Assembly (NCBI RefSeq): GCF_042433895.1
Contig: NZ_JBHLUA010000005.1
Location: forward strand, 62,001 to 126,000
Reading direction: 5' to 3'
Origin: Mesonia maritima
GTDB taxonomy: Bacteria > Bacteroidota > Bacteroidia > Flavobacteriales > Flavobacteriaceae
DNA: 64,000 nt
The notes below the pieces were generated by a model, which was not told the DNA's origin, did not search any database, and saw nothing but the letters and a program-made list of their open reading frames with translations. The position numbers and the translations under genes are program-made. Shown one piece after another: positions 17,558 through 25,273 of the stretch (position 1 is its first letter; every line of letters starts with the position of its first letter).

Positions 17558-18352
17558 TTATTTTGACAATACGTCCCATGCTTTATCAAATGCGGCACTC
17601 GCAGCACCTGCACCTTTAATACCGCCTGCTATACCACCAATAACTGTTGAACTTCCTGCAACTGCTCCTGCTACACCACCTATTACATCAGCAGTAACTG
17701 TAAGCCACTTTCTTAATTTCCATCCTTGAGTAACAGGGTATTGAGCATCCCAATACAACATAGAAAACCTGCTTACTGATCCAGCAATTAAAACAACAGA
17801 CTTTTCTTCTAATGGTATCCTTAACATTTCATTTTCTACATTTTTTATTTCATTAATTAATGATTCAGCGTTATAACCATCATAATTATCTATTATAGAA
17901 AATATTTCTACAAGTTTTGACTTTTGAAGAGAAGAAATTTCTAATTGCTCAATATAATCTTCAAAACCATTTTCGTAATCATTCATGGCTTCATTAATAA
18001 CGGGTTCAAGAAAATCTACAGAAGCAAAATTGCCGGATTCAGGATATTTTTCATTAAAATGAATTTCTACTACTTTATAAACATCATCTAAAGATTCTGT
18101 AACATAGATATTGTTTCTAAAACTCTCAAGAGCTTGGTTGTGTTCTGCTCCTACGTAATCTAATGGGTTTGATGGATTTGCGGCTAATTCCCATTGAGAG
18201 GTCGTAGAATAAGTAATGTTTGAAGAATTAAGACTTTCTTCATTTTCAAGTATTATTGAGTTTTCAGGGTTTTCTGTAAACGGACTTTCATCCTTTGAAC
18301 AACCAATTAATAAACCAATAACAGCTAAAATAATTAAAAATTTTGTTTTCAT
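17558..18352 (-). CDS. Lipoprotein with C-terminal glycine-zipper tail
   Basis: Unrecognised 264-residue lipoprotein. The signal ends in a lipobox (GLLIGC, Cys18), followed by an acidic linker. The middle (about 60-190) is helical and acidic. The last 55 residues start with a Trp-containing amphipathic segment and then form a Gly/Ala-rich hydrophobic stretch (GGVAGAVAGSS, GGIAGGIKGAGAAS), resembling the membrane-active tails of glycine-zipper proteins and two-peptide bacteriocins. It is paired with the barrel gene at 17040 and diverges from an XRE regulator. Function unknown; membrane insertion or self-association of the tail is an inference. Confidence 0.72.
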   Translation of the reverse strand: MKTKFLIILAVIGLLIGCSKDESPFTENPENSIILENEESLNSSNITYSTTSQWELAANPSNPLDYVGAEHNQALESFRNNIYVTESLDDVYKVVEIHFNEKYPESGNFASVDFLEPVINEAMNDYENGFEDYIEQLEISSLQKSKLVEIFSIIDNYDGYNAESLINEIKNVENEMLRIPLEEKSVVLIAGSVSRFSMLYWDAQYPVTQGWKLRKWLTVTADVIGGVAGAVAGSSTVIGGIAGGIKGAGAASAAFDKAWDVLSK

Positions 18353-18432
18353 TTTAAAAATTGTTTTAAATTAATATTCCAGCAAACATATTCTTAAAAC
18401 TGTATAAAAATGATTTTTTTTAAATCAAAAAT

Positions 18433-18458
18433 AGTAACTTAGTAACTGAAATTAGTTA
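18433..18458. promoter_or_regulatory. Repeat cluster before the XRE gene, possible operator
   Basis: AGTAACT occurs twice in tandem (18433-18439, 18441-18447), and the second copy forms a hyphenated palindrome TAACT-GAAATT-AGTTA (18443-18458). It sits 5 bases before the XRE start and within the spacer of a divergent gene pair, a typical place for an autoregulatory operator. Confidence 0.45.
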
Positions 18459-18462
18459 TATA

Positions 18463-18825
18463 ATGACTGGAACTGGCAAATGTATCAGGAAATTTAGGCA
18501 AGAGTTAGGCTATTCACAAGAATATATGGCAATGCAACTGTACATTTCGCAAAGTAATTATGCGAAAATAGAAAATGAGTTAATAAATATTTCAACCCAG
18601 CGATTAAAAGCCATTGCCGATATCTTAGAAGTTAGTATGCACGATTTGCTCGTAGAACATACTAAAAAGACCATCACATTATTAGACACAGAAGACGACC
18701 TTGATCAAAAAGTAATTGAAGGTTTATATATCACTACCAGAGCACTTTATGAAAAAATAATAGACGATAAAGACAAAGAAATAGCTTTTTTAAGAGAAGA
18801 AATTAAGAATCTTCGAGCAAATTAG
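18463..18825 (+). CDS. XRE family helix-turn-helix transcriptional regulator
   Basis: DNA-binding regulator of 120 residues. The Cro/C1-type HTH spans about residues 6-62 (IRKFRQELGYSQEYMAMQL, then SQSNYAKIENELINIS as recognition helix, then LKAIADILEVSMHDLL). A linker is followed by a C-terminal coiled-coil stretch (about 85-118, with KIIDDKDKEIAFLREEIK) probably used for dimerisation. It diverges from the glycine-zipper lipoprotein gene with a 110-base spacer containing repeated AGTAACT sites, so it most likely controls itself and that pair. Confidence 0.88.
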   Translation: MTGTGKCIRKFRQELGYSQEYMAMQLYISQSNYAKIENELINISTQRLKAIADILEVSMHDLLVEHTKKTITLLDTEDDLDQKVIEGLYITTRALYEKIIDDKDKEIAFLREEIKNLRAN

Positions 18826-18970
18826 TTCTATTGTTATCAAAATTTATTGATTTTTTTACTGGTGTAAACTTCTTTGCCCACGCTATGGTGAGACTTTCTC
18901 AAGTTTAGAAAATACTATTTTTACAATATCATTAAATCTTTTAGGCTTAATTTCATTTTAAACAAAAATA

Positions 18971-19004
18971 AAAAAGGCTATCTACCTTATTAGATAGCCT
19001 TTTT
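18971..19004. terminator. Strong bidirectional terminator
   Basis: AAAAAGGCTATCTA and TAGATAGCCTTTTT form a 14-base stem with a six-base loop and T runs on both strands. It lies 24 bases beyond the accD-tail copy on the minus strand, the position expected of the original accD terminator, and 146 bases after the XRE gene on the plus strand. Confidence 0.88.
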
Positions 19005-19027
19005 TTCTTATGATTTATAATTCTTTG

Positions 19028-19084
19028 TTAAGCTCTTAATTCTTGATTTTGAATAAGGTATAAATAAAAATTTACTTTATTTTT
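19028..19084 (-). repeat. Displaced copy of the accD 3' end (direct repeat, left copy)
   Basis: It matches 20633-20689 at 54 of 57 bases, the first 30 without mismatch, in the same orientation. The match starts exactly at the accD stop codon, so the sequence is a separated accD tail. It marks the far edge of an islet of about 1.55 kb that holds a lipoprotein gene and a broken barrel gene. Confidence 0.85.
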
Positions 19085-19320
19085 TGTTAATAATTTACAC
19101 TTTATGCTTTTTGTAGTGATATATTATATATATTTAACAAATTTTTTATTTTAACTTATTTTTTGGTTTCGTGCAGTTCCGCTTAGGGGTTTTATTCATT
19201 TAAAAACCTTTAAAATTTAAATTAAAAATAAGTAGGGCGTTAAGCAGAGAATCTGCAAGCCAAATCATAGTGACCTTAATTCGTGGTTTTTGGTAATTAA
19301 TATTTATTACTGTTTTAATT

Positions 19321-19758
19321 ATGAAAAATGTTTTAAAATTTGGAATGAGCTTGTTTATGTTTACAATTGTTTTTATTTCCTGTTCTAGGGAAGATGAATT
19401 GGAGGCAAATGATGAATCGGCATTTGAATTTAATTTAAGCCCAAATTCGGTGAAATTGGTTACTTTTAATTTAAATACTGGAAATAACTTTTCTTCTGCA
19501 ATAGTAAATTCAACCCAAACCGTTACTATGATGTCTTTCCCATCGATTGAAGAATATGAGACAAATGTTCAAATGCTAGAAGCACAAGTTGAGACGCATG
19601 AAGATGATTTTATGGAAGAATACAATTATCTCGACGAAGAAGAATTGAATAATATAGAAGAAAGAAGTGGTTTTAACTCACAAGCTCTTTTAATAGCATT
19701 TGAAGAAACCCATAATTTTCCAATTCAATTAAAATATTATCGTGGTAGGAGGTCTTAA
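19321..19758 (+). CDS. Hypothetical lipoprotein, 145 aa
   Basis: Exported lipoprotein with a signal segment and lipobox (VFISC, Cys21) followed by an acidic linker SREDELEANDES. The remaining 115 residues are acidic and partly helical with a basic final tail (YYRGRRS). No family recognised. It lies in the islet bounded by the two accD-tail copies. The next gene, a broken outer-membrane protein, overlaps its last 17 bases in another frame, so the two were probably translated together. Atypically AT-rich flanks fit an acquired segment. Confidence 0.65.
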   Translation: MKNVLKFGMSLFMFTIVFISCSREDELEANDESAFEFNLSPNSVKLVTFNLNTGNNFSSAIVNSTQTVTMMSFPSIEEYETNVQMLEAQVETHEDDFMEEYNYLDEEELNNIEERSGFNSQALLIAFEETHNFPIQLKYYRGRRS

Positions 19759-20536
19759 GCTAAGGGTAAGTATTTTGCTTGCTATTTTTTTTCAGGTTAC
19801 TTGGGCTCAATCCCCACGCAACGACCTTCCTAAATTTAAAGGATTTAAACATTGGGGTTATCATTTAAGCGGAACGCTTTACCGTGCTGGAGTTGTTGAA
19901 CGGCAATTTGGTTCTTATGACTTAGAAAGTCAACCAGTTTTGACTGGTCGAATTGGTTTTGAATATATTTTTAATCACCAAAAGGAATGGATTTTTCGTT
20001 CAGGTATTTATCTGGATTTAGCTCCTTTCTATAATTTGAGATTTGGTATTTTAGAGAGAGATTTACCGGAAAATTATGGCTATACTTATTTTACTTAGTG
20101 ACCAAAGAATTATGGGAAATTATTATTTACTATCCCTATATTAACTGAGAAAAAAATTCAATTGGGTAATAGTCTCTTTTTCTATACTAATGGGGGATTT
20201 GATTTTACCTTAATAAGTAAAGGAGGTACAGAATTATCTTATAGTTATGGGGATGAATTTTTGAAGGAAGAACGACAAGTTTTTGTATTATACGAGAATA
20301 CTTCTGGTTTCTTTATTTATCCAAGTTTACGAATTGGTCCGGGCCTTTATATTATCTCTGAAAAAGTATTGTATCAAATTGGATTTGTCTATAAAAAATC
20401 TTTAGTTCCCTATTTAAAAGGGGAGTATCAGTTCGGTAATTTGGAGGAGTCAAAACCCACGCGCGGAAATTTTAAAATGACCGGTGATTTTTTGGGATTG
20501 GGCGTCACTATTTTTCTAAAGAAAAAAATAAATTAG
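19742..20536 (+). pseudogene. Outer-membrane protein gene interrupted by tandem stops
   Basis: The reading frame runs from a GTG overlapping the previous gene through a signal-like start (ILLAIFFQVTWAQS) and barrel-type strands to residue 118. There TAG and TGA follow each other (20096-20101). The same frame continues at once as PKNYGKLLFTIPIL and runs to 20536, with barrel-like sequence ending LGVTIFLKKKIN. Because frame and character continue on both sides, I read it as one gene of about 265 codons with a double stop. The two halves could otherwise be a truncated 118-residue protein and a non-translated remnant. Start is uncertain; GTG is assumed. Confidence 0.75.
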
Positions 20537-20573
20537 TAGTGTCCAATCAACTATTTTTAAATTACAAGTAATA

Positions 20574-20604
20574 TAAAATAAGCTGCTGTCTGCAGCTTAT
20601 TTTA
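20574..20604. terminator. Terminator between the broken barrel gene and accD
   Basis: AAAATAAGCTGC / GCAGCTTATTTT forms a 12-base stem with a short loop and A/T-rich flanks on both sides. It lies 38 bases after the plus-strand frame and 29 bases after the accD stop on the minus strand, so it can serve both. Confidence 0.8.
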
Positions 20605-20632
20605 TAGTTGAATAGGTGTAAACTTACTTATT

Positions 20633-20689
20633 TTAAGCTCTTAATTCTTGATTTTGAATAAGATCTAAATAAAGATTTACTTTATTTTT
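20633..20689 (-). repeat. accD 3' end (direct repeat, right copy)
   Basis: The last 19 codons of accD, matching the displaced copy at 19028-19084 at 54 of 57 bases in the same orientation. The pair frames the islet between them, as when an element integrates into a gene's 3' end and restores it with its own copy. Confidence 0.85.
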
Positions 20690-21493
20690 CAATTCTTTTC
20701 TAGGCGTAATAAAATCTAAAAAGCCGTGTTCTTCTAAAAATTCTGCTGTTTGGAAACCATCAGGTAATTCTTTTCCGGTGGTGTCACGAACTACACGAGG
20801 ACCCGCAAAACCAATTAAAGCTCCAGGTTCAGAAATATTAATATCGCCTAACATAGCAAAAGAAGCGGTTGTCCCTCCGGTTGTTGGATCTGTACATAAC
20901 GAAATATACGGAATTCCCGCATCGCTTAATTGTGCTAATTTTACGGAAGTTTTAGCCAATTGCATTAAGGAAAGTACAGCTTCCATCATTCTGGCACCTC
21001 CAGATTTTGAAATAATCATAAATGGAACTTTATTCTTCAAGGAATAATCTGCAGCACGGGCAATTTTTTCACCAACTACAGAACCCATAGAACCTCCGAT
21101 AAATCTAAAATCCATACAGGCGATCACTAACTCTTTTCCTTTCGATTTTCCTACCGCAGTTCTAATAGCGTCTTTTAAACCTGTTTTATCTTGCGCTTCT
21201 TTTAAACGATCTGGATATTTCTTTTTATCTTCGAATTTAAGCGGATCTTTAGCTGATAAATTTTTATCAAGCTCTTTGTACTTGTTATCGTCGAATAAAA
21301 TTTCGAAATACTCGTTGCTCCCAATTCTTACGTGATAACCATCTTCAGGGCTTACGTAAAAGTTTTTTTCTAATTGTTCTGCATCAACAATTTTTCCTGT
21401 AGGTGATTTGTACCATAAACCTTTAGGTACATCTTTTTTATCTTCCGTTGCAGTTTGTATTCCTTTTTTTGTTCTTTTAAACCAAGCAGCCAT
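20633..21493 (-). CDS. accD: Acetyl-CoA carboxylase carboxyltransferase subunit beta
   Basis: Beta half of the carboxyltransferase that moves CO2 from biotin to acetyl-CoA, giving malonyl-CoA for fatty acid synthesis. The 286-residue protein keeps the crotonase-like fold signatures SKSGGARMMEAVLSLMQ (about 162-178), LCTDPTTGGTTASFAMLGD (near 200) and GFAGPRVV. The N-terminal zinc ribbon of E. coli AccD (four Cys) is replaced by KSPTGKIVDAEQL; no Cys pair is present there. It follows fbaA by 47 bases, probably in a tamL-fbaA-accD transcription unit. Its final 57 bases are duplicated at 19028-19084. Confidence 0.96.
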   Translation of the reverse strand: MAAWFKRTKKGIQTATEDKKDVPKGLWYKSPTGKIVDAEQLEKNFYVSPEDGYHVRIGSNEYFEILFDDNKYKELDKNLSAKDPLKFEDKKKYPDRLKEAQDKTGLKDAIRTAVGKSKGKELVIACMDFRFIGGSMGSVVGEKIARAADYSLKNKVPFMIISKSGGARMMEAVLSLMQLAKTSVKLAQLSDAGIPYISLCTDPTTGGTTASFAMLGDINISEPGALIGFAGPRVVRDTTGKELPDGFQTAEFLEEHGFLDFITPRKELKNKVNLYLDLIQNQELRA

Positions 21494-21540
21494 AATATGT
21501 GGTGTTTAATAATACTAATTGATAAGTAAATACGAGAAAA

Positions 21541-22608
21541 TTATAAAGTGTTTACGTTGTTAAGATCTTCAAAAGCTTTCTTTAATCTTGCTTTAAAAGT
21601 TTGTTCACCTTCTCGTAACCATTTTCTTGGATCGTAATATTTTTTATTCGGTGCGTCTTCACCATCGGGATTCCCGATCTGGGTTTCTAAATAATCTTTA
21701 TATTCTTTCATATAATCGCGAACACCTTCTAAAAACGCATATTGCAAATCGGTGTCGATATTCATTTTAATAACGCCATAGCCAATTGCTTCGCGAATTT
21801 CTTCTACGGTAGAACCGCTCCCGCCGTGAAAAACAAAATCGATATGATTATGTTCTACGCCATATTTTTCAGTAATATATTCCTGAGAATTTTTTAGAAT
21901 TTTTGGAGTTAATTTTACATTTCCGGGTTTATAAACCCCGTGAACATTTCCAAAAGCTGCCGCAATGGTAAACTGATCGCTTACTTTACTTAATTCTTCA
22001 TAAGCGTAAGCTACTTCTTCGGGTTGCGTGTAAAGTTTAGAAGAATCTACATCGGTATTATCTACGCCATCTTCTTCACCACCGGTAATTCCTAACTCTA
22101 TTTCTAACGTCATCCCCATTTTGCTCATGCGAGCTAAATATTCTTTACAGATTTCGATGTTTTCTTCAAGCGGTTCTTCACTTAAATCAATCATATGTGA
22201 ACTGTAAAGTGGTTTTCCAGTTTCTTTAAAATATTTTTCTCCTTCAGTTAATAAGCCATCAATCCACGGTAATAATTTTTTCGCGCAATGGTCTGTATGC
22301 AAAATTACAGTAGCTCCGTAAGCTTCAGCTAACGTATGAATGTGTTTTGCTCCTGCAACACCGCCTAAAATTGCTGCTTTTTGATTTGTATTATCTAAGC
22401 CTTTTCCTGCGTTAAAATTAGCGCCACCGTTTGAAAACTGAATTATTACAGGTGAATTTAATTCTGCAGCGGTTTCTAAAACAGCATTTATACTATCTGA
22501 ACCCACTACGTTTACTGCCGGTAAAGCATAATTATTTTCTTTTGCGTGGTTGAAAATTTCTTGAACTTCCTTTCCGGTAGCTACGCCGGGTTTTATATTG
22601 TGACTCAT
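21541..22608 (-). CDS. fbaA: Class II fructose-bisphosphate aldolase
   Basis: Zinc-dependent aldolase of glycolysis and gluconeogenesis, splitting fructose 1,6-bisphosphate to dihydroxyacetone phosphate and glyceraldehyde 3-phosphate. The 355-residue length and motifs fit the long class IIa form: zinc ligand region VILHTDHCAKKLLPW (near 105), LSEEPLEENIEI near 145, a Glu-rich GGEEDGVDN loop near 178, HGVYKPGNV (near 222) and FHGGSGST (near 260), and NIDTDLQYAF near 285. It is placed 47 bases after the tamL gene and 47 before accD. Confidence 0.97.
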   Translation of the reverse strand: MSHNIKPGVATGKEVQEIFNHAKENNYALPAVNVVGSDSINAVLETAAELNSPVIIQFSNGGANFNAGKGLDNTNQKAAILGGVAGAKHIHTLAEAYGATVILHTDHCAKKLLPWIDGLLTEGEKYFKETGKPLYSSHMIDLSEEPLEENIEICKEYLARMSKMGMTLEIELGITGGEEDGVDNTDVDSSKLYTQPEEVAYAYEELSKVSDQFTIAAAFGNVHGVYKPGNVKLTPKILKNSQEYITEKYGVEHNHIDFVFHGGSGSTVEEIREAIGYGVIKMNIDTDLQYAFLEGVRDYMKEYKDYLETQIGNPDGEDAPNKKYYDPRKWLREGEQTFKARLKKAFEDLNNVNTL

Positions 22609-22655
22609 GCTCTGAATTTAATATTTAGGTTACAAAATTAATAAAATAAAACTGC

Positions 22656-25226
22656 TTAGAAGGGATAATTAATACCAACATTATAAACAGCGTTTCCGAA
22701 GTTATAATTTCTGAACCATTGTTTGTCTGAAGCAGCAGGATTATAGGTTTTAAAGCCTACATCTAAGCGAATAACAAAAAAATCGAGATCGTAGCGCAAA
22801 CCAAAACCAGAACTAATAGATAATTCTTTTAAATCTGAAAATGATGAAAAAACGGAAGCTTCATCTTCTACGTTATCCCAAATGTTCCAAATATTTCCTA
22901 CATCTATAAAAACAGCACTATTTAGCGCACCAAAAAGATTGAAGCGGTATTCGGTGTTAAAAGTAATTTTCATATTCGCTTCATTAAATTCGTTCACGCC
23001 ACCGCTGCTTCCGGGACCTAAATCGTAAGCTTGCCAACCGCGATTGTCATTTGCACCGCCTGCAAAAAAACTACGCGCAAATGGAATACTGTTAGAATTT
23101 CCGTAGGGAACTGCAATTCCGCCTAATGCTCGAATGGCAAAAATGTTTTTTTGTCCTAAATCCCAATGTTTTATAAAATCGGTTTCCAGTTTCACGTATT
23201 GAGAAAATTGTACACCGAATAAGTTATAATTTCCTTGACTGTTTTTTTCAAGATTTAATAAGGGAGCTAATAGCGATAAGGTATTTCCGGCGCCTTCAAT
23301 TTTAAATCGGAATTGAGAGAATTCTTCATCATAAATATTTTCTCTCGTGTTTTTTATAAAATTAAAATTTGAAGCGACAATAAGGTTGTCTTCCGTAAGT
23401 CTATTTCGACGTTCAATTATATTTCTTGTAATTCTATTTTCTTCGCGGCTTAAGGAAAAAGTATTGTTATTGAAATCATTAATAAATGCTTTTGTTCCCG
23501 AGGGAATTGATAAATCGGGTTCATCGGTACTCGAAGGATCTGGCGCTTCGAAATAATTAGGATTTACTTGATCACGATTATTTTGTGCAACTTCATTTAG
23601 TCTACTGTAAGAATTTCGGTAAACATTAAAATAATTTCCGGAGTTGAGGTTTCGCACGTATTGTAAATCCAATAATTCAAAACGATGCGTTAACTCATCT
23701 GAAGGATACCAGCGATACGAATATTTTCCGGTAACGTTTTGTTTGTCTAACCCAATATTATTTTGCGTGCTAACTCCTACACTTAATGTGGTAAACGGCG
23801 ACATCGATTTAGGAATTATTCCGTCGGTATTAAATAGGAATGCAATTTCAGGAAAAGTTAAGTTTACATCGGCTCCAACTTCAGAAATATTAAAAAAACG
23901 GTCTTCGCTATCGGCTGCATCTTTTGATGAACCAATACTCGTACGTCCTGCGACTTCAAAAATTTCGGCGCCGCCAAATACATTTCTAATTAAAAGTGAA
24001 CCTCCAAAACCAATTCCGAAATCTTGAATATTACTCCGCGAAACATCAAAATTATAAGTGACTCCAAATTTTGGTTTTGGCGTTAAAAAAATATTACTAA
24101 TTAATTTTGTTCCCGTTGTATCCCGAGGATCTGGCATATATTGAATTGTCGGGTATTTAAATGTGCGTAATTCGCCCATCCGTTTATAGGTAAGCGAGCG
24201 ATCTTTATCTCGGTAAACGTTTCCTTTTTTTATGAAAACCGCATCGGTAATTACCTCAGGTTGGTATTTCATTTCATCGAAACTGTACAAATTATAATTA
24301 TTTACTTGTGCAGAATCTGTTAAAGGTCTGTTTCGGTTGGCGTATTCGTAATCGGTAAAAATATTAACTTCACTTATTGAGTGAATTTTAAACGGAACAG
24401 TATAACTTGTATCTTGCTTCTGAATTTCGCGATCTGAAATTACTAAATCAATATTTACTTTGTGATTAGTGTTTATGGTATCGGCATCAAAAGAAATGTA
24501 ATCTTGTTCAAAATGATAGAGTCCGTTATTTCTGAAAAGACTTGTAATGCGTTCCCGTTCATCTTCAAAATTGGCGGTTTTAAATTGTTCTCCAGAAATT
24601 ACTAAACTTTCTTTTTGGTTTTTTCGATAAATAGAATCTGCGTCTTTTGAAGAAATTCGAGATTCAATTGAATCTAAAATATAAGGCTGATGCGTGTTTA
24701 CAAAATAATCTACTGTGGCGTGTTTGTTTTCCTGTTTCGTGATTTTATAATCGGTTTCAGCATTAAACCAACCATTATTCCAATACCAAGCTTTTAATTG
24801 TATGGCAGATTTTTCAGCTTTTTCTTCATTTAAAATAACAGGTGCTTCACCGGTTTCCTTTAAAAATTCATTAAAACTTACATAACTGTTCCCTAAACGT
24901 TCCACTTGTTTTTTAGATAAAAAATTTATGAGTCGTTCTTCTCGTTTCGGTTTTCGATGAAGCCAAGCGTAAAAAGCAGAATCGGGTTGGGGTTTTGCGA
25001 TGTTGTAAATATGCAATCGCAGCGGAACATTAATAAGCGGCAACTTTACATTGGGCCGTTGCGCGAGTTGATCGTAAACTTCTTTTTTAGAAATTTCTTT
25101 ATCGTTCTCGAAAATTGTATGTTCTGCGAGTAAATGTTCATCTTCATCAACTCTTTTTACCGCATTACATCCAAATATAATTCCTACCAAAAGAATTAAT
25201 GATATTTTTGTAGCAACAGTTCTCAA
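22656..25226 (-). CDS. tamL: TamL-type outer-membrane lipoprotein (BamA/TamA superfamily)
   Basis: Outer-membrane Omp85-family protein with a lipoprotein signal, the Bacteroidota partner of TamB in moving envelope components. The lipobox is IIFGC followed by NAVKRVDEDEHLL, the family hallmark. POTRA-like repeats occupy about 35-390, then an Omp85 barrel (about 400-856) with GGANDNRGW near residue 705 and a C-terminal Phe (GINYPF). No ATG is in frame near the signal. A TTG at 25247 would overlap the promoter box, so the TTG at 25226 (about 856 residues, MRTVATKISL) is preferred. Divergent from the RNA methyltransferase gene and first gene before fbaA and accD. Confidence 0.85.
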   Translation of the reverse strand: MRTVATKISLILLVGIIFGCNAVKRVDEDEHLLAEHTIFENDKEISKKEVYDQLAQRPNVKLPLINVPLRLHIYNIAKPQPDSAFYAWLHRKPKREERLINFLSKKQVERLGNSYVSFNEFLKETGEAPVILNEEKAEKSAIQLKAWYWNNGWFNAETDYKITKQENKHATVDYFVNTHQPYILDSIESRISSKDADSIYRKNQKESLVISGEQFKTANFEDERERITSLFRNNGLYHFEQDYISFDADTINTNHKVNIDLVISDREIQKQDTSYTVPFKIHSISEVNIFTDYEYANRNRPLTDSAQVNNYNLYSFDEMKYQPEVITDAVFIKKGNVYRDKDRSLTYKRMGELRTFKYPTIQYMPDPRDTTGTKLISNIFLTPKPKFGVTYNFDVSRSNIQDFGIGFGGSLLIRNVFGGAEIFEVAGRTSIGSSKDAADSEDRFFNISEVGADVNLTFPEIAFLFNTDGIIPKSMSPFTTLSVGVSTQNNIGLDKQNVTGKYSYRWYPSDELTHRFELLDLQYVRNLNSGNYFNVYRNSYSRLNEVAQNNRDQVNPNYFEAPDPSSTDEPDLSIPSGTKAFINDFNNNTFSLSREENRITRNIIERRNRLTEDNLIVASNFNFIKNTRENIYDEEFSQFRFKIEGAGNTLSLLAPLLNLEKNSQGNYNLFGVQFSQYVKLETDFIKHWDLGQKNIFAIRALGGIAVPYGNSNSIPFARSFFAGGANDNRGWQAYDLGPGSSGGVNEFNEANMKITFNTEYRFNLFGALNSAVFIDVGNIWNIWDNVEDEASVFSSFSDLKELSISSGFGLRYDLDFFVIRLDVGFKTYNPAASDKQWFRNYNFGNAVYNVGINYPF

Positions 25227-25244
25227 ATAGGAAAATTTTCGAGT

Positions 25245-25273
25245 CAAAAATACATCATTTTATGATTAGCAAA
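25245..25273 (-). promoter_or_regulatory. Promoter of tamL
   Basis: On the minus strand TTTG (25270-25273) is followed after 17 bases by TATTTTTG (25245-25252), a full Bacteroidota promoter. It lies partly inside the start of the RNA methyltransferase gene and overlaps the upstream TTG, which argues for translation of tamL from the later TTG. Confidence 0.55.

Larger units (their letters stand above)
18826..19320. other. 495-base spacer with terminator and accD 3'-end remnant
   Basis: No open reading frame of substance. It holds a strong terminator (18971-19004), a 57-base near-copy of the accD 3' end (19028-19084), a very AT-rich stretch (19085-19160) and the leader of the lipoprotein gene at 19321. 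I see no integrase or transposase remnant and no full promoter box. Confidence 0.7.

Noticed and set aside
18857..18870. GGTGTAAACTT shared with the spacer at about 20615
   Set aside because: Eleven bases in AT-rich DNA are not enough to claim a second repeat, although both lie near the accD-tail copies and it could be revisited.
20162..20536. A stand-alone 124-codon gene starting at TTG
   Set aside because: It is in the same frame as the upstream part and lacks a signal peptide; it reads as the second half of the interrupted barrel gene.
23347..24027. Two plus-strand frames opposite tamL
   Set aside because: Shadows of a conserved Omp85 gene; no signal or domain, and no spacing that fits an operon.
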